Program-made: the position numbers and the translations under genes
Notes under the pieces: generated by a model
The model's input: the letters and a program-made list of their open reading frames with translations, nothing else
Told to the model about the DNA's origin: nothing
Databases searched by the model: none
Assembly (NCBI RefSeq): GCF_002355375.1
Contig: NZ_AP017312.1
Span: forward strand, 2,807,001-2,871,000
DNA: 64,000 nt
Direction of reading: 5' to 3'
Source: Aneurinibacillus soli
Lineage (GTDB): Bacteria; Bacillota; Bacilli; Aneurinibacillales; Aneurinibacillaceae
Shown here: piece after piece, positions 51,395-60,765 of the stretch
Layout of the letters: every line of letters begins with the position of its first letter
Numbering within the stretch: the stretch's first letter is position 1

Positions 51395-54300
51395 CTTGCT
51401 GTTACATGCTCTCTAGCAGGTGGGAAATACCCTATTTTAATGGCATAGGTTACTAGTGCCTGTACCAAATCATGATCTGGCTTCGGACAATCAATTCCTG
51501 CTCTCATTAGAATCTCTTGCGCTTCGTTGCATACATACCGATATTCAGAATCATGTGCACCATCCCCTTCAAGCTGGGCTATTGCTAACTCTAGCGCTTC
51601 GGCTTTTTCCCCTGGATCATCAACTTGGAACAAAGCCTCCCGATATCTTGTAGGTTCTAGTAGTGTAATCTCATATCCTAGCGACTGTAATTGTGTAATG
51701 AAGTCTGTATAGTGGATCTGCTCACTATTGCATATATGGAATGTTCTTCCTTCTATTTCTGGTTGACTAGCTAGATTTACAATCGCTCGGCTCGCATAAT
51801 CTACTGGTGTAATGTCGACGTACCAATCAGCAGCAGGAGCAATCCCCAATAGCAGCATTGCTTTTATCATCCGATAAAATGCATTGCTTTCAATATTACG
51901 CTGGAACTTTCCAGACTGTGTACGACCAACCAGATTGCCTACACGGTAAATCGTAGCCGGAATGCCTTTCATAGCTGTACGTACGATATTCTCTGCGCGA
52001 AGTTTGCTATTGGAGTATTCATTTTCTAGTACTACATCGTATGTGAAATCACCATTTTTCACAAAGTCATTCCATTGTCCACTCGCTGCTAAGTCTTCCG
52101 GCACACTTACAGTTGAGATGTGATGAAAATGAGCATCCTGCTTATTGCGGATTATGTCTAGCAAGGACGATGTCCCTCTTACATTTACTTTTTCAAACTG
52201 GGATGAATCTCCAAAATGACGAACATCCGCTGCACAATGAATGATCGCATCAATTTTTTCAGACAAATGGTCACGTACATCAGGAGATATACCGAGATCC
52301 GGTTCACTTAAATCCCCTTCGACAATCACAATTCTGCTTTTGAAAGCTTCTAGATTGCTATCAGGAAAATAAAAGTGCACCGTATTCAAAAGACGCTGTT
52401 CAGGCGAACCTCCATCAGAAACACGAACAAGGCAATAAACGTTTGCTTTTGTTTCCTGCAAAAGCTCATGTACGATATGTGCACCAAGATAACCGGTTCC
52501 TCCCGTTACAAGCACATTCCGGGCTGTATTCCACTCCCGCTTCTTTGCTCCTTTTATGACAGGGGGTTCCGTTAACTCTTTGATCTGGCGTTCTTCGTTA
52601 GACAATGCATGCACCGGTTCTGACTCTCCTGCTCGCTCCACGTATTCTGCTAACGCAGCAATCGTGCGGCAACGGAAAAAATCTTGTATTTTTAGGGAAG
52701 GAAACTTCGGTTTTAACAAAACAAGAATGCTGATGATTTTTAGCGAATGTCCGCCAATATCAAAAAAGTCATCCGCAACCCCGATCTCCTCTACACCAAG
52801 AACTTTCTCCCATGCTTTGGCGATACACTTTTCTGTCTCACTCTTCGGTTTTTCCCTATTTTTTTGTATCAGCGTAATTTTATCTTTTCTGGTAACTAAT
52901 AGTTTCCGATCAATTTTACCCGTTGGAGCAATCGGCATATTCTCTAAATAAATGAACTGTTCGGGAACCATGTAACCTGGTAACGATTGAGCAAGAAAGT
53001 TCCGTATTTTCTTTTCGTCTAGTGGTTGCATACTTCCTGTACTGTAGTAGGTTACTAGTCGTTTATTTCCATCTTCTTCTGTTTTTGCAACAACAGCTAC
53101 ATGTTCAACATCCGCCTGTTTTGCAAATACGTCTTCAATCTCATCTATTTCAATCCGGTGACCGCGAATTTTCACCTGATTATCCTTGCGTCCTACATAC
53201 TCGATATTGCCGTCAGCTAGCAATCGTACAATATCCCCTGATTTGTACAAATATTTCCCTGAGCTATCAGAGAACAAGTGAGGCACAAAAGCCTCCGCTG
53301 TTTTATCCGGCTTATTCAAGTATTCTTTGGCTAAGCCCACTCCTCCAATATACAGCTCTCCCGGTACATGAATCGGACACAGCTGTCCATTTGGATCTAC
53401 GATATACGTTTCATAATTATCATAGGGCTTTCCGATTGGAATATAAACCTGATCGGATGGAACTTCTTCTTCGATGAGATAAATCGTCGTCCCTACCGTA
53501 CACTCCGTCGGCCCGTATGCATTAAAAACCTTACTACCCAGTCCAAAGCGTCGTTGCCATAGACGTACGGTTTCGCCGGTTAGCGCTTCACCGGCTACGA
53601 TAATTCTTTTGATTGTTTGCAGTTTACGGATACTTTTATCTTCCAGATAGGCTGCAATTTGTTTAAAGAACGCAGTCGGAAGTGCCAGCGCTCCTGTTGC
53701 CTTAACTCTCTCGGCAGCATTAGCAAATTCTTCGATCGCCATCCGCTCCACATTAGACAGCAAATGTAAGCGTGCACCCCAGAGCAAAGCGGAAAACGTT
53801 TCGGCAATTGAAGCATCAAAACTATACGAAGCAAATTGAAGAAAAACATCGTCTGGCATACATTCATACGGTCCCCGCAAGTATACGAGCAAATTTACTG
53901 CACCCCTATGAAGAATAACCGTTCCTTTAGGATGACCCGTAGAGCCGGACGTATAAATCATGTAGGCAGGATCTACTGCCTCTGGATAGATAGAAAAATG
54001 TATAGGATTATACGGGAGCAACGCTGCATCATCTACATAAAGTACCTGAGCGGTATGTCCATCAAAGCAACTACTCTCCTGCAGAATGTTTGTATATTGT
54101 GTTTTCGTTATGATAAAAGCGGCACGGCTATCCTCAATCATGTATTCGATACGCGCTAGCGGATATTCCGGATCAATGGGTACATATACCCCTCCCGCTT
54201 TCATAATTCCGAGTAGACCTACTACTGTTTCGAGACTTCGTTCCATAAATAAAGCAACAAAATCACCTTTTTTCAACCCATGATCACACAACATCTGAGC

Positions 54301-55137
54301 GACCTGATCAGATTTGTGATGTAATTCTTCATAAGTAAGCTGTCCTTTCTCCGAGGAAAGGGCGATACGGGCAGGGAATTTTTCGGCTGCTTCCACAAAC
54401 AGAGCAGGAAGGGTTTTATCAGCCGGAAACTCTCTTTTTGTATCATTCAGCATCTCATATAGATTACATTCTTCTTGACTCAAGATGTCAATTTTTCGAA
54501 AATGAGCAGACGGTTGAGCTGCTAGTGTTTCAAGAATATTTTGGTATTGTTCAATAAAACGATAGATGGTCTCCCGCTTAAATGCCTTGCTATTAAAGGT
54601 CACCTCTACCCCATAACCATTCGAAAGTGAATGAATGTTCCATATAATCGGTACCGACTGTTCTCTGCATGCATCCCCCATCGTAAAGATAGCGGGATAA
54701 TGACTCGCTTCAAAAGCACCGAGGAAAAAACGGTGGTCGATCGCTTCTGATAATCGAATTTTCACTTCCGTTAGCAGCTGCTCAAACGTCTCCATTCCCG
54801 CAACAGAAATCCGAAGAGGAAGAATTCTCATTTCTTCCTCTTCCCCCTCACAAAAAGAAGGAACACCTACCAAAATGTCTTCCTCATATGAAAGACGATA
54901 TATCCAAACCAGATACGCAGACAACATGATCACGTCTATTTCACGATTACTATTTTGACATAGAGTTCGTGCCTTCTGTATCCAAGGTCCAGTGATAGAA
55001 GCCTTTACTGATTCCTTTGCAGCATCGTGTAACGAATACCGTGAGAAATCCGATGGTATTTGAATAACAGGCAGTGGCTCAGCTAGCCTATCAAACCAGT
55101 ATCCTTCTGCTGCTTTTTCTTGTCTGTACTCTTCCAT
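51391..55137 (-). CDS. One-module NRPS: partial condensation, adenylation, carrier, reductase
   Basis: 1,248 residues. Residues ~1-215 match only the second half of a condensation domain: EGYWFDRLAEPLPVIQIPSD resembles the usual post-active-site part and no HHxxxDG is present. About 225-745 are an adenylation domain (LTYEEL, MIYTSGSTGHPKGT, FASYSFDASIAETF, NAYGPTECTVG, YKSGDIVRL, GRKDNQVKIRGHRIE, PTGKIDR). About 765-830 are the carrier with DDFFDIGGHSL. About 870-1240 are a thioester reductase: VLVTGGTGYLGAHIVHELL, then YSNSKLRAENIV as the YxxxK catalytic pair. The carrier-bound acyl group should leave as an aldehyde, or alcohol after a second reduction. Layout resembles Lys2-type amino acid reductases. 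Confidence 0.9.
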   Translation of the reverse strand: MEEYRQEKAAEGYWFDRLAEPLPVIQIPSDFSRYSLHDAAKESVKASITGPWIQKARTLCQNSNREIDVIMLSAYLVWIYRLSYEEDILVGVPSFCEGEEEEMRILPLRISVAGMETFEQLLTEVKIRLSEAIDHRFFLGAFEASHYPAIFTMGDACREQSVPIIWNIHSLSNGYGVEVTFNSKAFKRETIYRFIEQYQNILETLAAQPSAHFRKIDILSQEECNLYEMLNDTKREFPADKTLPALFVEAAEKFPARIALSSEKGQLTYEELHHKSDQVAQMLCDHGLKKGDFVALFMERSLETVVGLLGIMKAGGVYVPIDPEYPLARIEYMIEDSRAAFIITKTQYTNILQESSCFDGHTAQVLYVDDAALLPYNPIHFSIYPEAVDPAYMIYTSGSTGHPKGTVILHRGAVNLLVYLRGPYECMPDDVFLQFASYSFDASIAETFSALLWGARLHLLSNVERMAIEEFANAAERVKATGALALPTAFFKQIAAYLEDKSIRKLQTIKRIIVAGEALTGETVRLWQRRFGLGSKVFNAYGPTECTVGTTIYLIEEEVPSDQVYIPIGKPYDNYETYIVDPNGQLCPIHVPGELYIGGVGLAKEYLNKPDKTAEAFVPHLFSDSSGKYLYKSGDIVRLLADGNIEYVGRKDNQVKIRGHRIEIDEIEDVFAKQADVEHVAVVAKTEEDGNKRLVTYYSTGSMQPLDEKKIRNFLAQSLPGYMVPEQFIYLENMPIAPTGKIDRKLLVTRKDKITLIQKNREKPKSETEKCIAKAWEKVLGVEEIGVADDFFDIGGHSLKIISILVLLKPKFPSLKIQDFFRCRTIAALAEYVERAGESEPVHALSNEERQIKELTEPPVIKGAKKREWNTARNVLVTGGTGYLGAHIVHELLQETKANVYCLVRVSDGGSPEQRLLNTVHFYFPDSNLEAFKSRIVIVEGDLSEPDLGISPDVRDHLSEKIDAIIHCAADVRHFGDSSQFEKVNVRGTSSLLDIIRNKQDAHFHHISTVSVPEDLAASGQWNDFVKNGDFTYDVVLENEYSNSKLRAENIVRTAMKGIPATIYRVGNLVGRTQSGKFQRNIESNAFYRMIKAMLLLGIAPAADWYVDITPVDYASRAIVNLASQPEIEGRTFHICNSEQIHYTDFITQLQSLGYEITLLEPTRYREALFQVDDPGEKAEALELAIAQLEGDGAHDSEYRYVCNEAQEILMRAGIDCPKPDHDLVQALVTYAIKIGYFPPAREHVTAR

Positions 55138-55187
55138 TACACTATCATCCTTTTATTGTTTTATATCTTTGGCTGTTATTCGTGTAA

Positions 55188-56924
55188 TTATAAAGTGAAA
55201 CGTTCAATCGTTTCTTTCAGCTCATCCACTACCGTATCCAGCGATTCCGTTTCCCTTGCAATCTCTTGCATCGATGCTAATTGTCGTACTGACGATGAAG
55301 AAACAGAAGAAGTGTTTCCAGCGAATTCCTGAGAAATTCCTGTCATTGACTCCATGGATGCTGTCACTTGTTGCGAACTAGCAGCCATTTCCTCAGAGGT
55401 AGCAGATACTTCCTGGATTTGCGTATTAATACCCTGAACCGCTTCTAAAATGTATTCAAAAGCTTGTCCTGCCTTTTGGACCACTTCCATTCCTACATTT
55501 ACTTCTTTCACCACATGATCCATAGACGAAATGGAATGAGAGGTTCTTCCCTGAATTTCCTGTACGAGATTTGCAATTTGTTGTGCTGATTGTGTGGACT
55601 GTTCAGCCAGTTTTCGAACTTCATCTGCTACAACCGCAAATCCTTTCCCATGCTCACCCGCACGCGCAGCTTCAATTGCTGCATTAAGGGCCAGCAAGTT
55701 TGTTTGGGAAGAAATCCCGGTAATCATCTCCACGATTTTGCTAATTTCCTGAGAGTGTTCTCCTAGCGACCTTACATCAGAAACGGATTTGTCTACAGAG
55801 AGACTGATACTTCTCATCTGCTCAACCACTTTCTTCGTGGTGCTATTTCCTTCTTCCGCTTCCAAAGCCATTGTGTTCGAAACTTCAGAGATGCTACCTG
55901 AGGTTATCGCTACATGCTGAATTCCCTCTGAAAGCTCTTGAGTAGCTTGAGAACTGGCCATGACACTCCCTACCTGTATCTCCGTACTGCTTGCGATCTC
56001 CTGAATCGCAGCAGAGACTTGCTGATTCTCTTGAACGGTATTCTTAATTTCTGATGATAGCCTTGCTGACAAATGAGAAATACGAGAAGATACATCCGTT
56101 ACATTGTGAATAATCCCACGCAGATTTGTGAGCATGGCAGAAAAGCTTTTGCCTAACTCGCCAATCTCATCATTGCCTTGTACTTCCGTGATTTCGATAT
56201 TCAAATTTCCTGCAGCTATCATATGTGCTTTCTCTGAAAGAGAATGAATCGGTGCCATCATACGTCTGATGATAAAGTAAATGAGCAATCCGCAAATGAT
56301 TGTAAAAGGTAGCATCATGTATAAAATCGTACTAGCCTCTTTCCAAGCTTTCTGGGTGACTTGCGCGACATTATAATCCACTACATAAACGGCAATGACA
56401 TTGTTTTGTTCGTCCAAAACAGGCGCAATTCCCGTTTTAAATTGACCATACTGGTCTCCATATATATCGGTAGCCTGAATTTTCTTCTGCTCAAACGCAG
56501 CTTTCATTAAAGCAAGTAAGTCTGGTGAGAGACCTACTTCGTTAAGATTTTGATTATACGGAACGCCTAATTTTCGAAGACTTGAACTCATGGAAACATT
56601 AAAGAACTGCCCGTTTTTATAGGAAGCTAGATATAGATTGTCAATAATCGTAGAATGGCCCATGATTTCATCCATCTTTTTGGTTGCTTGCAGTACATCT
56701 GGATTTTTATCGTTTGGCTGTGCAACAACGGATCGTACTTGATCTAGATTTACTTCTTCGGCTAGAATCGCCGCCGTGTCATGTAATTGTTTGCTCATGC
56801 TGCTTAAGTTACTATTTTTAATCATAAAATATGTAGCAGTACTACTTAAAATCCCAAAAACTAATAGTATACCAAGAGATGCAATAATAATTTTCCAACT
56901 TGCTGAGTTTCTAATTCTTCTCAC
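55188..56924 (-). CDS. Methyl-accepting chemotaxis protein behind a c-di-GMP riboswitch
   Basis: 578 residues from a GTG at 56924 that follows GGAGGGG at 6 bases. Helix 1 ([20 protein letters not shown]), an extracellular Cache-like sensor with [20 protein letters not shown] and GVAPVL-type strands ([20 protein letters not shown]), helix 2 ([20 protein letters not shown]), HAMP ([20 protein letters not shown]) and a signalling tip at [20 protein letters not shown]. The NRPS gene starts 50 bases after its stop with no hairpin between. The upstream c-di-GMP-I riboswitch should control this gene and probably the two that follow. Ligand unknown. Confidence 0.92.
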   Translation of the reverse strand: MRRIRNSASWKIIIASLGILLVFGILSSTATYFMIKNSNLSSMSKQLHDTAAILAEEVNLDQVRSVVAQPNDKNPDVLQATKKMDEIMGHSTIIDNLYLASYKNGQFFNVSMSSSLRKLGVPYNQNLNEVGLSPDLLALMKAAFEQKKIQATDIYGDQYGQFKTGIAPVLDEQNNVIAVYVVDYNVAQVTQKAWKEASTILYMMLPFTIICGLLIYFIIRRMMAPIHSLSEKAHMIAAGNLNIEITEVQGNDEIGELGKSFSAMLTNLRGIIHNVTDVSSRISHLSARLSSEIKNTVQENQQVSAAIQEIASSTEIQVGSVMASSQATQELSEGIQHVAITSGSISEVSNTMALEAEEGNSTTKKVVEQMRSISLSVDKSVSDVRSLGEHSQEISKIVEMITGISSQTNLLALNAAIEAARAGEHGKGFAVVADEVRKLAEQSTQSAQQIANLVQEIQGRTSHSISSMDHVVKEVNVGMEVVQKAGQAFEYILEAVQGINTQIQEVSATSEEMAASSQQVTASMESMTGISQEFAGNTSSVSSSSVRQLASMQEIARETESLDTVVDELKETIERFTL

Positions 56925-57023
56925 TACGTACCCCTCCAACTAAATATGTTGCCTTATCTCTAGCAGCACCAACCGTCTAAAATTTTCTAGTCTATAGCTT
57001 TTAGACATTAGCTCCAAAAAAAC

Positions 57024-57075
57024 AAAAAAACAATCCCCAAAAACTGATTCACAATGCAAACAGGGATTGTTTTTA
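57024..57075 (-). terminator. Terminator of the c-di-GMP riboswitch expression platform
   Basis: Minus-strand stem AAAAACAATCCC / GGGGATTGTTTTT with a 27-base loop, then TTTTTTTG. It lies directly after the aptamer and ~100 bases before the chemoreceptor gene. Confidence 0.85.
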
Positions 57076-57155
57076 GCGCAACCTGGCAACCGTAGTTATA
57101 AAAACCGTAGGCCCATAGCTTTGCGTCCCATCTTTTCAGAAGGTTTGCCAACGTT
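57076..57155 (-). promoter_or_regulatory. c-di-GMP-I (GEMM) riboswitch aptamer
   Basis: On the minus strand the order is GTTGGCAAACC, a stem-loop TCT-GAAA-AGA, TGGGACGCAAAGC, TATGGGCCTACGG, and GGTTGCCAGGTTGCGC. The GGCAAACC, GAAA tetraloop, GGGACGCAAAGC and GGCCTA segments in this order are the core of the GEMM-I aptamer. The terminator follows directly, so c-di-GMP should change read-through into the chemoreceptor operon; ON or OFF cannot be told without folding. Confidence 0.92.
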
Positions 57156-57278
57156 ACATATGTTATATATGCTATATATGTTATATATTTACCATGGGAA
57201 ATGTTACACCTCTTGTACAATTTTTGCAATATAAGTCGTAATAAATAGTTCTTTATTCCTCCTATCTAGATACACAAT

Positions 57279-57889
57279 TTACAGTACGTGTATGGTTTTA
57301 ATATGCTGTAAATTCCAATATACCGTTTCCCTATCTGCTGTAACAATAGTAAGCCTGTTATGATCAACCTTCTGCAGTAAGCCTATTTTTCATCGTTGTC
57401 TCCCCCATCTATGACAATGATGTGATTTTCTAATCTTTCACATTGGCTTTCAAACGTTCTAGCTAACGGCATCGAAACCGGATTAACAGGAAGATGTTGG
57501 TTACTCAATGAATAAGGTGCTGCATCTTGTGGATAGGGAATTAGCCACTTCACATGATTCATCGAAATAAACATAGTCTTATACACAGGAGAATAGAAGA
57601 CAAAGTAGTCGTTCATGATACTTGTCAAATATCCATGAATGGATTTATTCCCTGTCACGTAAATTTAAACAAATTGACCTTTAGCGTTTGCTAGCGCTTT
57701 ACGAAACGAGATCGAAGCGGAGTCACTTTCAATTGGTTTTTCTATTGGAATGTAGAGAAAAGATAGCGTGCTGTGATCATATACAACAATGATATCCAAT
57801 CCGGCATCTATGAGAGTACCTTTGTAGTAATTTTTTCCCGATACCTCGATATCTACATGTTTTCCTATGAAATGATTAAAATCATTCAT
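57279..57889 (-). pseudogene. DUF2642-type gene inactivated by an in-frame stop and a frameshift
   Basis: ATG at 57889 (GGGAGAA at 5 bases). GKHVDIEVSGKNYYKGTLID begins a fold repeated once in the gene. After GQFV a TAA (57666-57668) interrupts the second copy, which continues IYVTGNKSIHGYLTSIMNDY. The frame is then lost after GDNDEK near 57385, where the following segment IGLLQKVDHNRLTIVTADRE and WNLQHIKTIHV is in the next frame, ending at 57279. Restoring one codon and one base gives a single ~200-residue DUF2642 protein, a type found in spore-associated Bacillales proteins. If not a sequencing artefact, the gene is dead. It lies between the riboswitch-controlled operon and the transporter. 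Confidence 0.82.
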
Positions 57890-57924
57890 ATTATTTCTCC
57901 CTTCTTCTCGTATGGAATGGGATA

Positions 57925-59271
57925 TTAAAACAGCCAGGAGACCCAATAGTATAAAACAACTAACGTAAATAGCGTGGCAGGGGGAATGACGGTCAGTGTG
58001 ATTTTTATATACTGCCACCAGGTAATTTTTACTTTTCCGCGCCTTACGATATGCATCCACATCAGCGTAGCCAGTGTTCCCATCGGAAGAAGTAACGATC
58101 CCATGTCACTTCCAATGACGTTAGCCAGATACGAGATTTTTAAGGTGAGCGGGTCAAGGTGCATGTTCATGAGTGTAAGAGTTCCAACCATAAGCGCGGG
58201 ATGATTATTAAATATATTGGATAGAACAGAGAGGAGAGTTCCCATCATAACGCTTGCGTGCAACAAATTCCCGGAAGAAACGATCGGATGTATGAAATCA
58301 ATCAGCCATGCTGTTAATCCAATGTTGTGCAGGCCATAAATAATGACATACATACTAAAGGCGAAGACAAGAATATACCATGGCGTTTTTTTCAACATAT
58401 CCATCGGGGATATTTTTAAGTGAACCCAACGCCATCCTAACAGTACAAGAGAGCCAATGACAGCTACAATCGAGACAGGGATCGTCAAATACGAAGCAAT
58501 AAAGAGACTAACACGAACAGACAATACAAAAAGCAGAATGTTTCTCATAAAACGGGAACGTGCCTTATCCGATGAAGGAGATAACTTCGTTTTGAGAGGA
58601 TGATAAGCAGGTGTTGTAAGTCCAGATACTGTAGTAGGGACGGTCTGTGGAATGACTTTGTAAAAACGAAGAAACAGGAGCCCAACGAGGAACAACAAAC
58701 CAAGCGTGGCGGGAACAAACATCATCGCCGTATGCATATACAAGTCCATATGCACGATTTTTAATGCAATTAGATTCACAATATTGCTTACCCCAATCGG
58801 AGCGCTGGCAGCGGTGGCGATTAATCCCCCCGATAATAAATAGGGGATTTTTTGATGATTTTTCAAGCCCATATTATTGAGTAACATCACTAAAATAGGT
58901 GTTGTGATTAAAATACTGCCATCGTTATTGAAAAAGAGAGTCATGAGAAAACTTAAAAGATTGACATACCAGAATAAGCGAATGCCTGACCCCCTTGCTC
59001 TGGCAGCAAGCTTCTCGGCCATCCAGTGAAAGAATCCGAAGCTTTCTAAGACAATGGCCATCACAATCGTTGCGATAATCGTGATGGCTGCACCGCTTAT
59101 CGTTTCGGTTATCTGGACTAGATCAGATAACGAAACACTCCCACTGAGTAAGACAAGGATCGCACCCACTGTGGCCGGAATTCCTTCGTTCATTCCCTTA
59201 GGCCTCCAAAAAATAAAAACAAGCGTAACCAAAAAAGACAAGATGGTCATCCAAACCATAGGTTGGAACAC
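57925..59271 (-). CDS. ArsB/NhaD-type ion transporter
   Basis: 448 residues from a GTG at 59271, which has AAGGAAGGAG 7 bases before. About eleven membrane helices. NNDGSILITTPILVML in the first half and NNHPALMVGTLTLMN in the second mark the two inverted repeats of the ArsB / ion-transporter superfamily. ArsB exports arsenite, NhaD is a sodium/proton antiporter, and some homologues move citrate or other anions. No arsR or arsC is adjacent, so the substrate is open. Transcribed alone. Confidence 0.82.
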   Translation of the reverse strand: MFQPMVWMTILSFLVTLVFIFWRPKGMNEGIPATVGAILVLLSGSVSLSDLVQITETISGAAITIIATIVMAIVLESFGFFHWMAEKLAARARGSGIRLFWYVNLLSFLMTLFFNNDGSILITTPILVMLLNNMGLKNHQKIPYLLSGGLIATAASAPIGVSNIVNLIALKIVHMDLYMHTAMMFVPATLGLLFLVGLLFLRFYKVIPQTVPTTVSGLTTPAYHPLKTKLSPSSDKARSRFMRNILLFVLSVRVSLFIASYLTIPVSIVAVIGSLVLLGWRWVHLKISPMDMLKKTPWYILVFAFSMYVIIYGLHNIGLTAWLIDFIHPIVSSGNLLHASVMMGTLLSVLSNIFNNHPALMVGTLTLMNMHLDPLTLKISYLANVIGSDMGSLLLPMGTLATLMWMHIVRRGKVKITWWQYIKITLTVIPPATLFTLVVLYYWVSWLF

Positions 59272-59456
59272 ATTTTTTCTCCTTCCTTCTCGTGATTCAT
59301 GATGTAATTCAATAGTAGAACTCCGGACCCTTGTCCTTCCCTCCCTTCTGTCCTTCTTATCAACTTGTACTATATGTATATGTATCTGGATAAGACAAGC
59401 TCTAGGCACGTCTCTATTTTTCGGTAATTCCATTACAGTGTACCGACACATCTAAA

Positions 59457-59481
59457 CAAAAAACCGCTCCCCTCGGAACGG
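59457..59481 (-). terminator. Terminator after ccdA
   Basis: Minus-strand stem CCGTTCC / GGAGCGG (one G-U pair), 4-base loop, then TTTTTTG. Confidence 0.75.
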
Positions 59482-59493
59482 CAAAGTAGTCTT

Positions 59494-60216
59494 TTAAAAT
59501 GAAGCTGGAAGCAGAGACGAGAAATAAGTAGAAACAATTTCAAAGCTTCCCGTATATAGCATGATTCCTAATGCAACCATCAACCAGCCATTGACCTTCT
59601 GGATGGTAGGTAAGTACTTGTTGATTTTACGAATTTTATTCAGAGACTGCGACCACACGAGTGACACGATCAGAAACGGAATGCCAAGTCCGAGCGAATA
59701 CACAAACAGAAGCATCATCCCCGTCAGCATGGTGCCGCTCTGGCTTGCTAGAATCAAAATAGACGACAGAACCAGGCCAATGCAAGGCGACCAGCCTGCA
59801 CCGAAGACGAAACCAAACAGCATGGAACGGGCAAAATTCATTCCCTTATGACTAAATTCCGGCATTTTCAACCGCTTTTCCATCAGCAGTATACGAAGCG
59901 AGAACAACCCGGCCATCTGTAGGCCGAATACGATAATGACCACCCCGCCGATTTTCTCCAACCATTCGCGATAAGCAAGAAACCACTGCCCAATAAAAGA
60001 GCTGGAAGCACCAAGCAACAGGAATACACTGGTGAATCCAAGAATAAAACCAAGGCTGCGAGTCAAGATCACACTTCGATCTGCCGCAATTTTTTGCCCA
60101 TCCACGTGTCCGCCGGTCAATTGTGCAAGATACGCAGGGACAAGCGGGAATACGCAGGGGGAGAGGAAGGAGATCACTCCCGCTAGAAAAGCGATCCCGA
60201 TATTCACTTCATTCAT
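59494..60216 (-). CDS. ccdA: Cytochrome c biogenesis protein CcdA
   Basis: 240 residues, six helices. SFLSPCVFPLVPAYLAQLTG has the first membrane Cys, and GAGWSPCIGLVLSSILILA the second, arranged as in CcdA / DsbD-type electron carriers. It passes electrons from cytoplasmic thioredoxin to extracytoplasmic thiol proteins. It overlaps the ResA-like gene by 4 bases, giving a natural pair for cytochrome c maturation or spore cortex redox steps. Confidence 0.93.
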   Translation of the reverse strand: MNEVNIGIAFLAGVISFLSPCVFPLVPAYLAQLTGGHVDGQKIAADRSVILTRSLGFILGFTSVFLLLGASSSFIGQWFLAYREWLEKIGGVVIIVFGLQMAGLFSLRILLMEKRLKMPEFSHKGMNFARSMLFGFVFGAGWSPCIGLVLSSILILASQSGTMLTGMMLLFVYSLGLGIPFLIVSLVWSQSLNKIRKINKYLPTIQKVNGWLMVALGIMLYTGSFEIVSTYFSSLLPASF

Positions 60217-60752
60217 TGTTTCACACCCTCTTTTTGCAGCAAATCATTCAGCATCATCCGATATTGTTCTTCCGTGCGGGCACCTGTAACCAGTTCCCCT
60301 ACAATCTCCCCTTTTTTGTTCACGAACATAGAGGATGGGACACCGATTAATCTTTTGCGCAGCTGTTTCATCAACTCATCGGTCGGAATGACGTTCGTAA
60401 ATGTCAGTTTCATCTCTTTCATCATGCGGTACGCGGTGACTTCCTGTTCTTTTCCATCAGATATAATTCCGATGATATTGACATTTTTCGCTTTCATTTC
60501 TTTCGACAAGTTCTCAAGCGCAGGCAGTTCGTCTTTACAAGGTAAACAATATGTGCCCCAAACGTTCACCAATGTTAGATCGTGCTGTTTAAAAATATCG
60601 TTGCTAATCGGTTTGTCGTTTGTATCAACGGTTTTAAATTCAGGAAACGTTTTGAAAAGGGCGGCCTCCGGTTGTTTCTCCCTAGAAGTCCCGCATCCAG
60701 CAAATACAAGACAAAAAGTAGCTAAAAGTAACACAAATGTGATTTTTCTCAT
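60213..60752 (-). CDS. ResA/TlpA-like thiol-disulfide lipoprotein
   Basis: 179 residues. Lipobox LLATFCLVFAGC, so it is anchored by a lipid. Thioredoxin-like fold with the active site NVWGTYCLPCKDELPALENL (CLPC) near residue 70 and the cis-Pro motif IGVPSSMFVNKKG. Reduced by CcdA, whose gene overlaps, it would keep cytochrome c Cys or other exported thiols reduced. Could be ResA or the sporulation paralogue StoA; not separable here. Confidence 0.88.
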   Translation of the reverse strand: MRKITFVLLLATFCLVFAGCGTSREKQPEAALFKTFPEFKTVDTNDKPISNDIFKQHDLTLVNVWGTYCLPCKDELPALENLSKEMKAKNVNIIGIISDGKEQEVTAYRMMKEMKLTFTNVIPTDELMKQLRKRLIGVPSSMFVNKKGEIVGELVTGARTEEQYRMMLNDLLQKEGVKQ

Positions 60753-60765
60753 CTGAAATCCCCTC

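Noticed and set aside
57171-57200. AT-rich repeated TATATATGCTATATATG-like tract taken as a replication or CRISPR repeat
   Set aside because: Only a few irregular units, no spacers of constant length; more likely promoter-region sequence in front of the riboswitch.
57008-57229. Open frame of 73 codons on the minus strand between the DUF2642 gene and the chemoreceptor
   Set aside because: It runs through the c-di-GMP-I aptamer and its terminator, lacks a ribosome site and has no plausible protein character.
57383-57889. Two separate small genes for the DUF2642 region
   Set aside because: The two frames and the following frame to 57279 together make one family-length protein; splitting them would hide the lesions.
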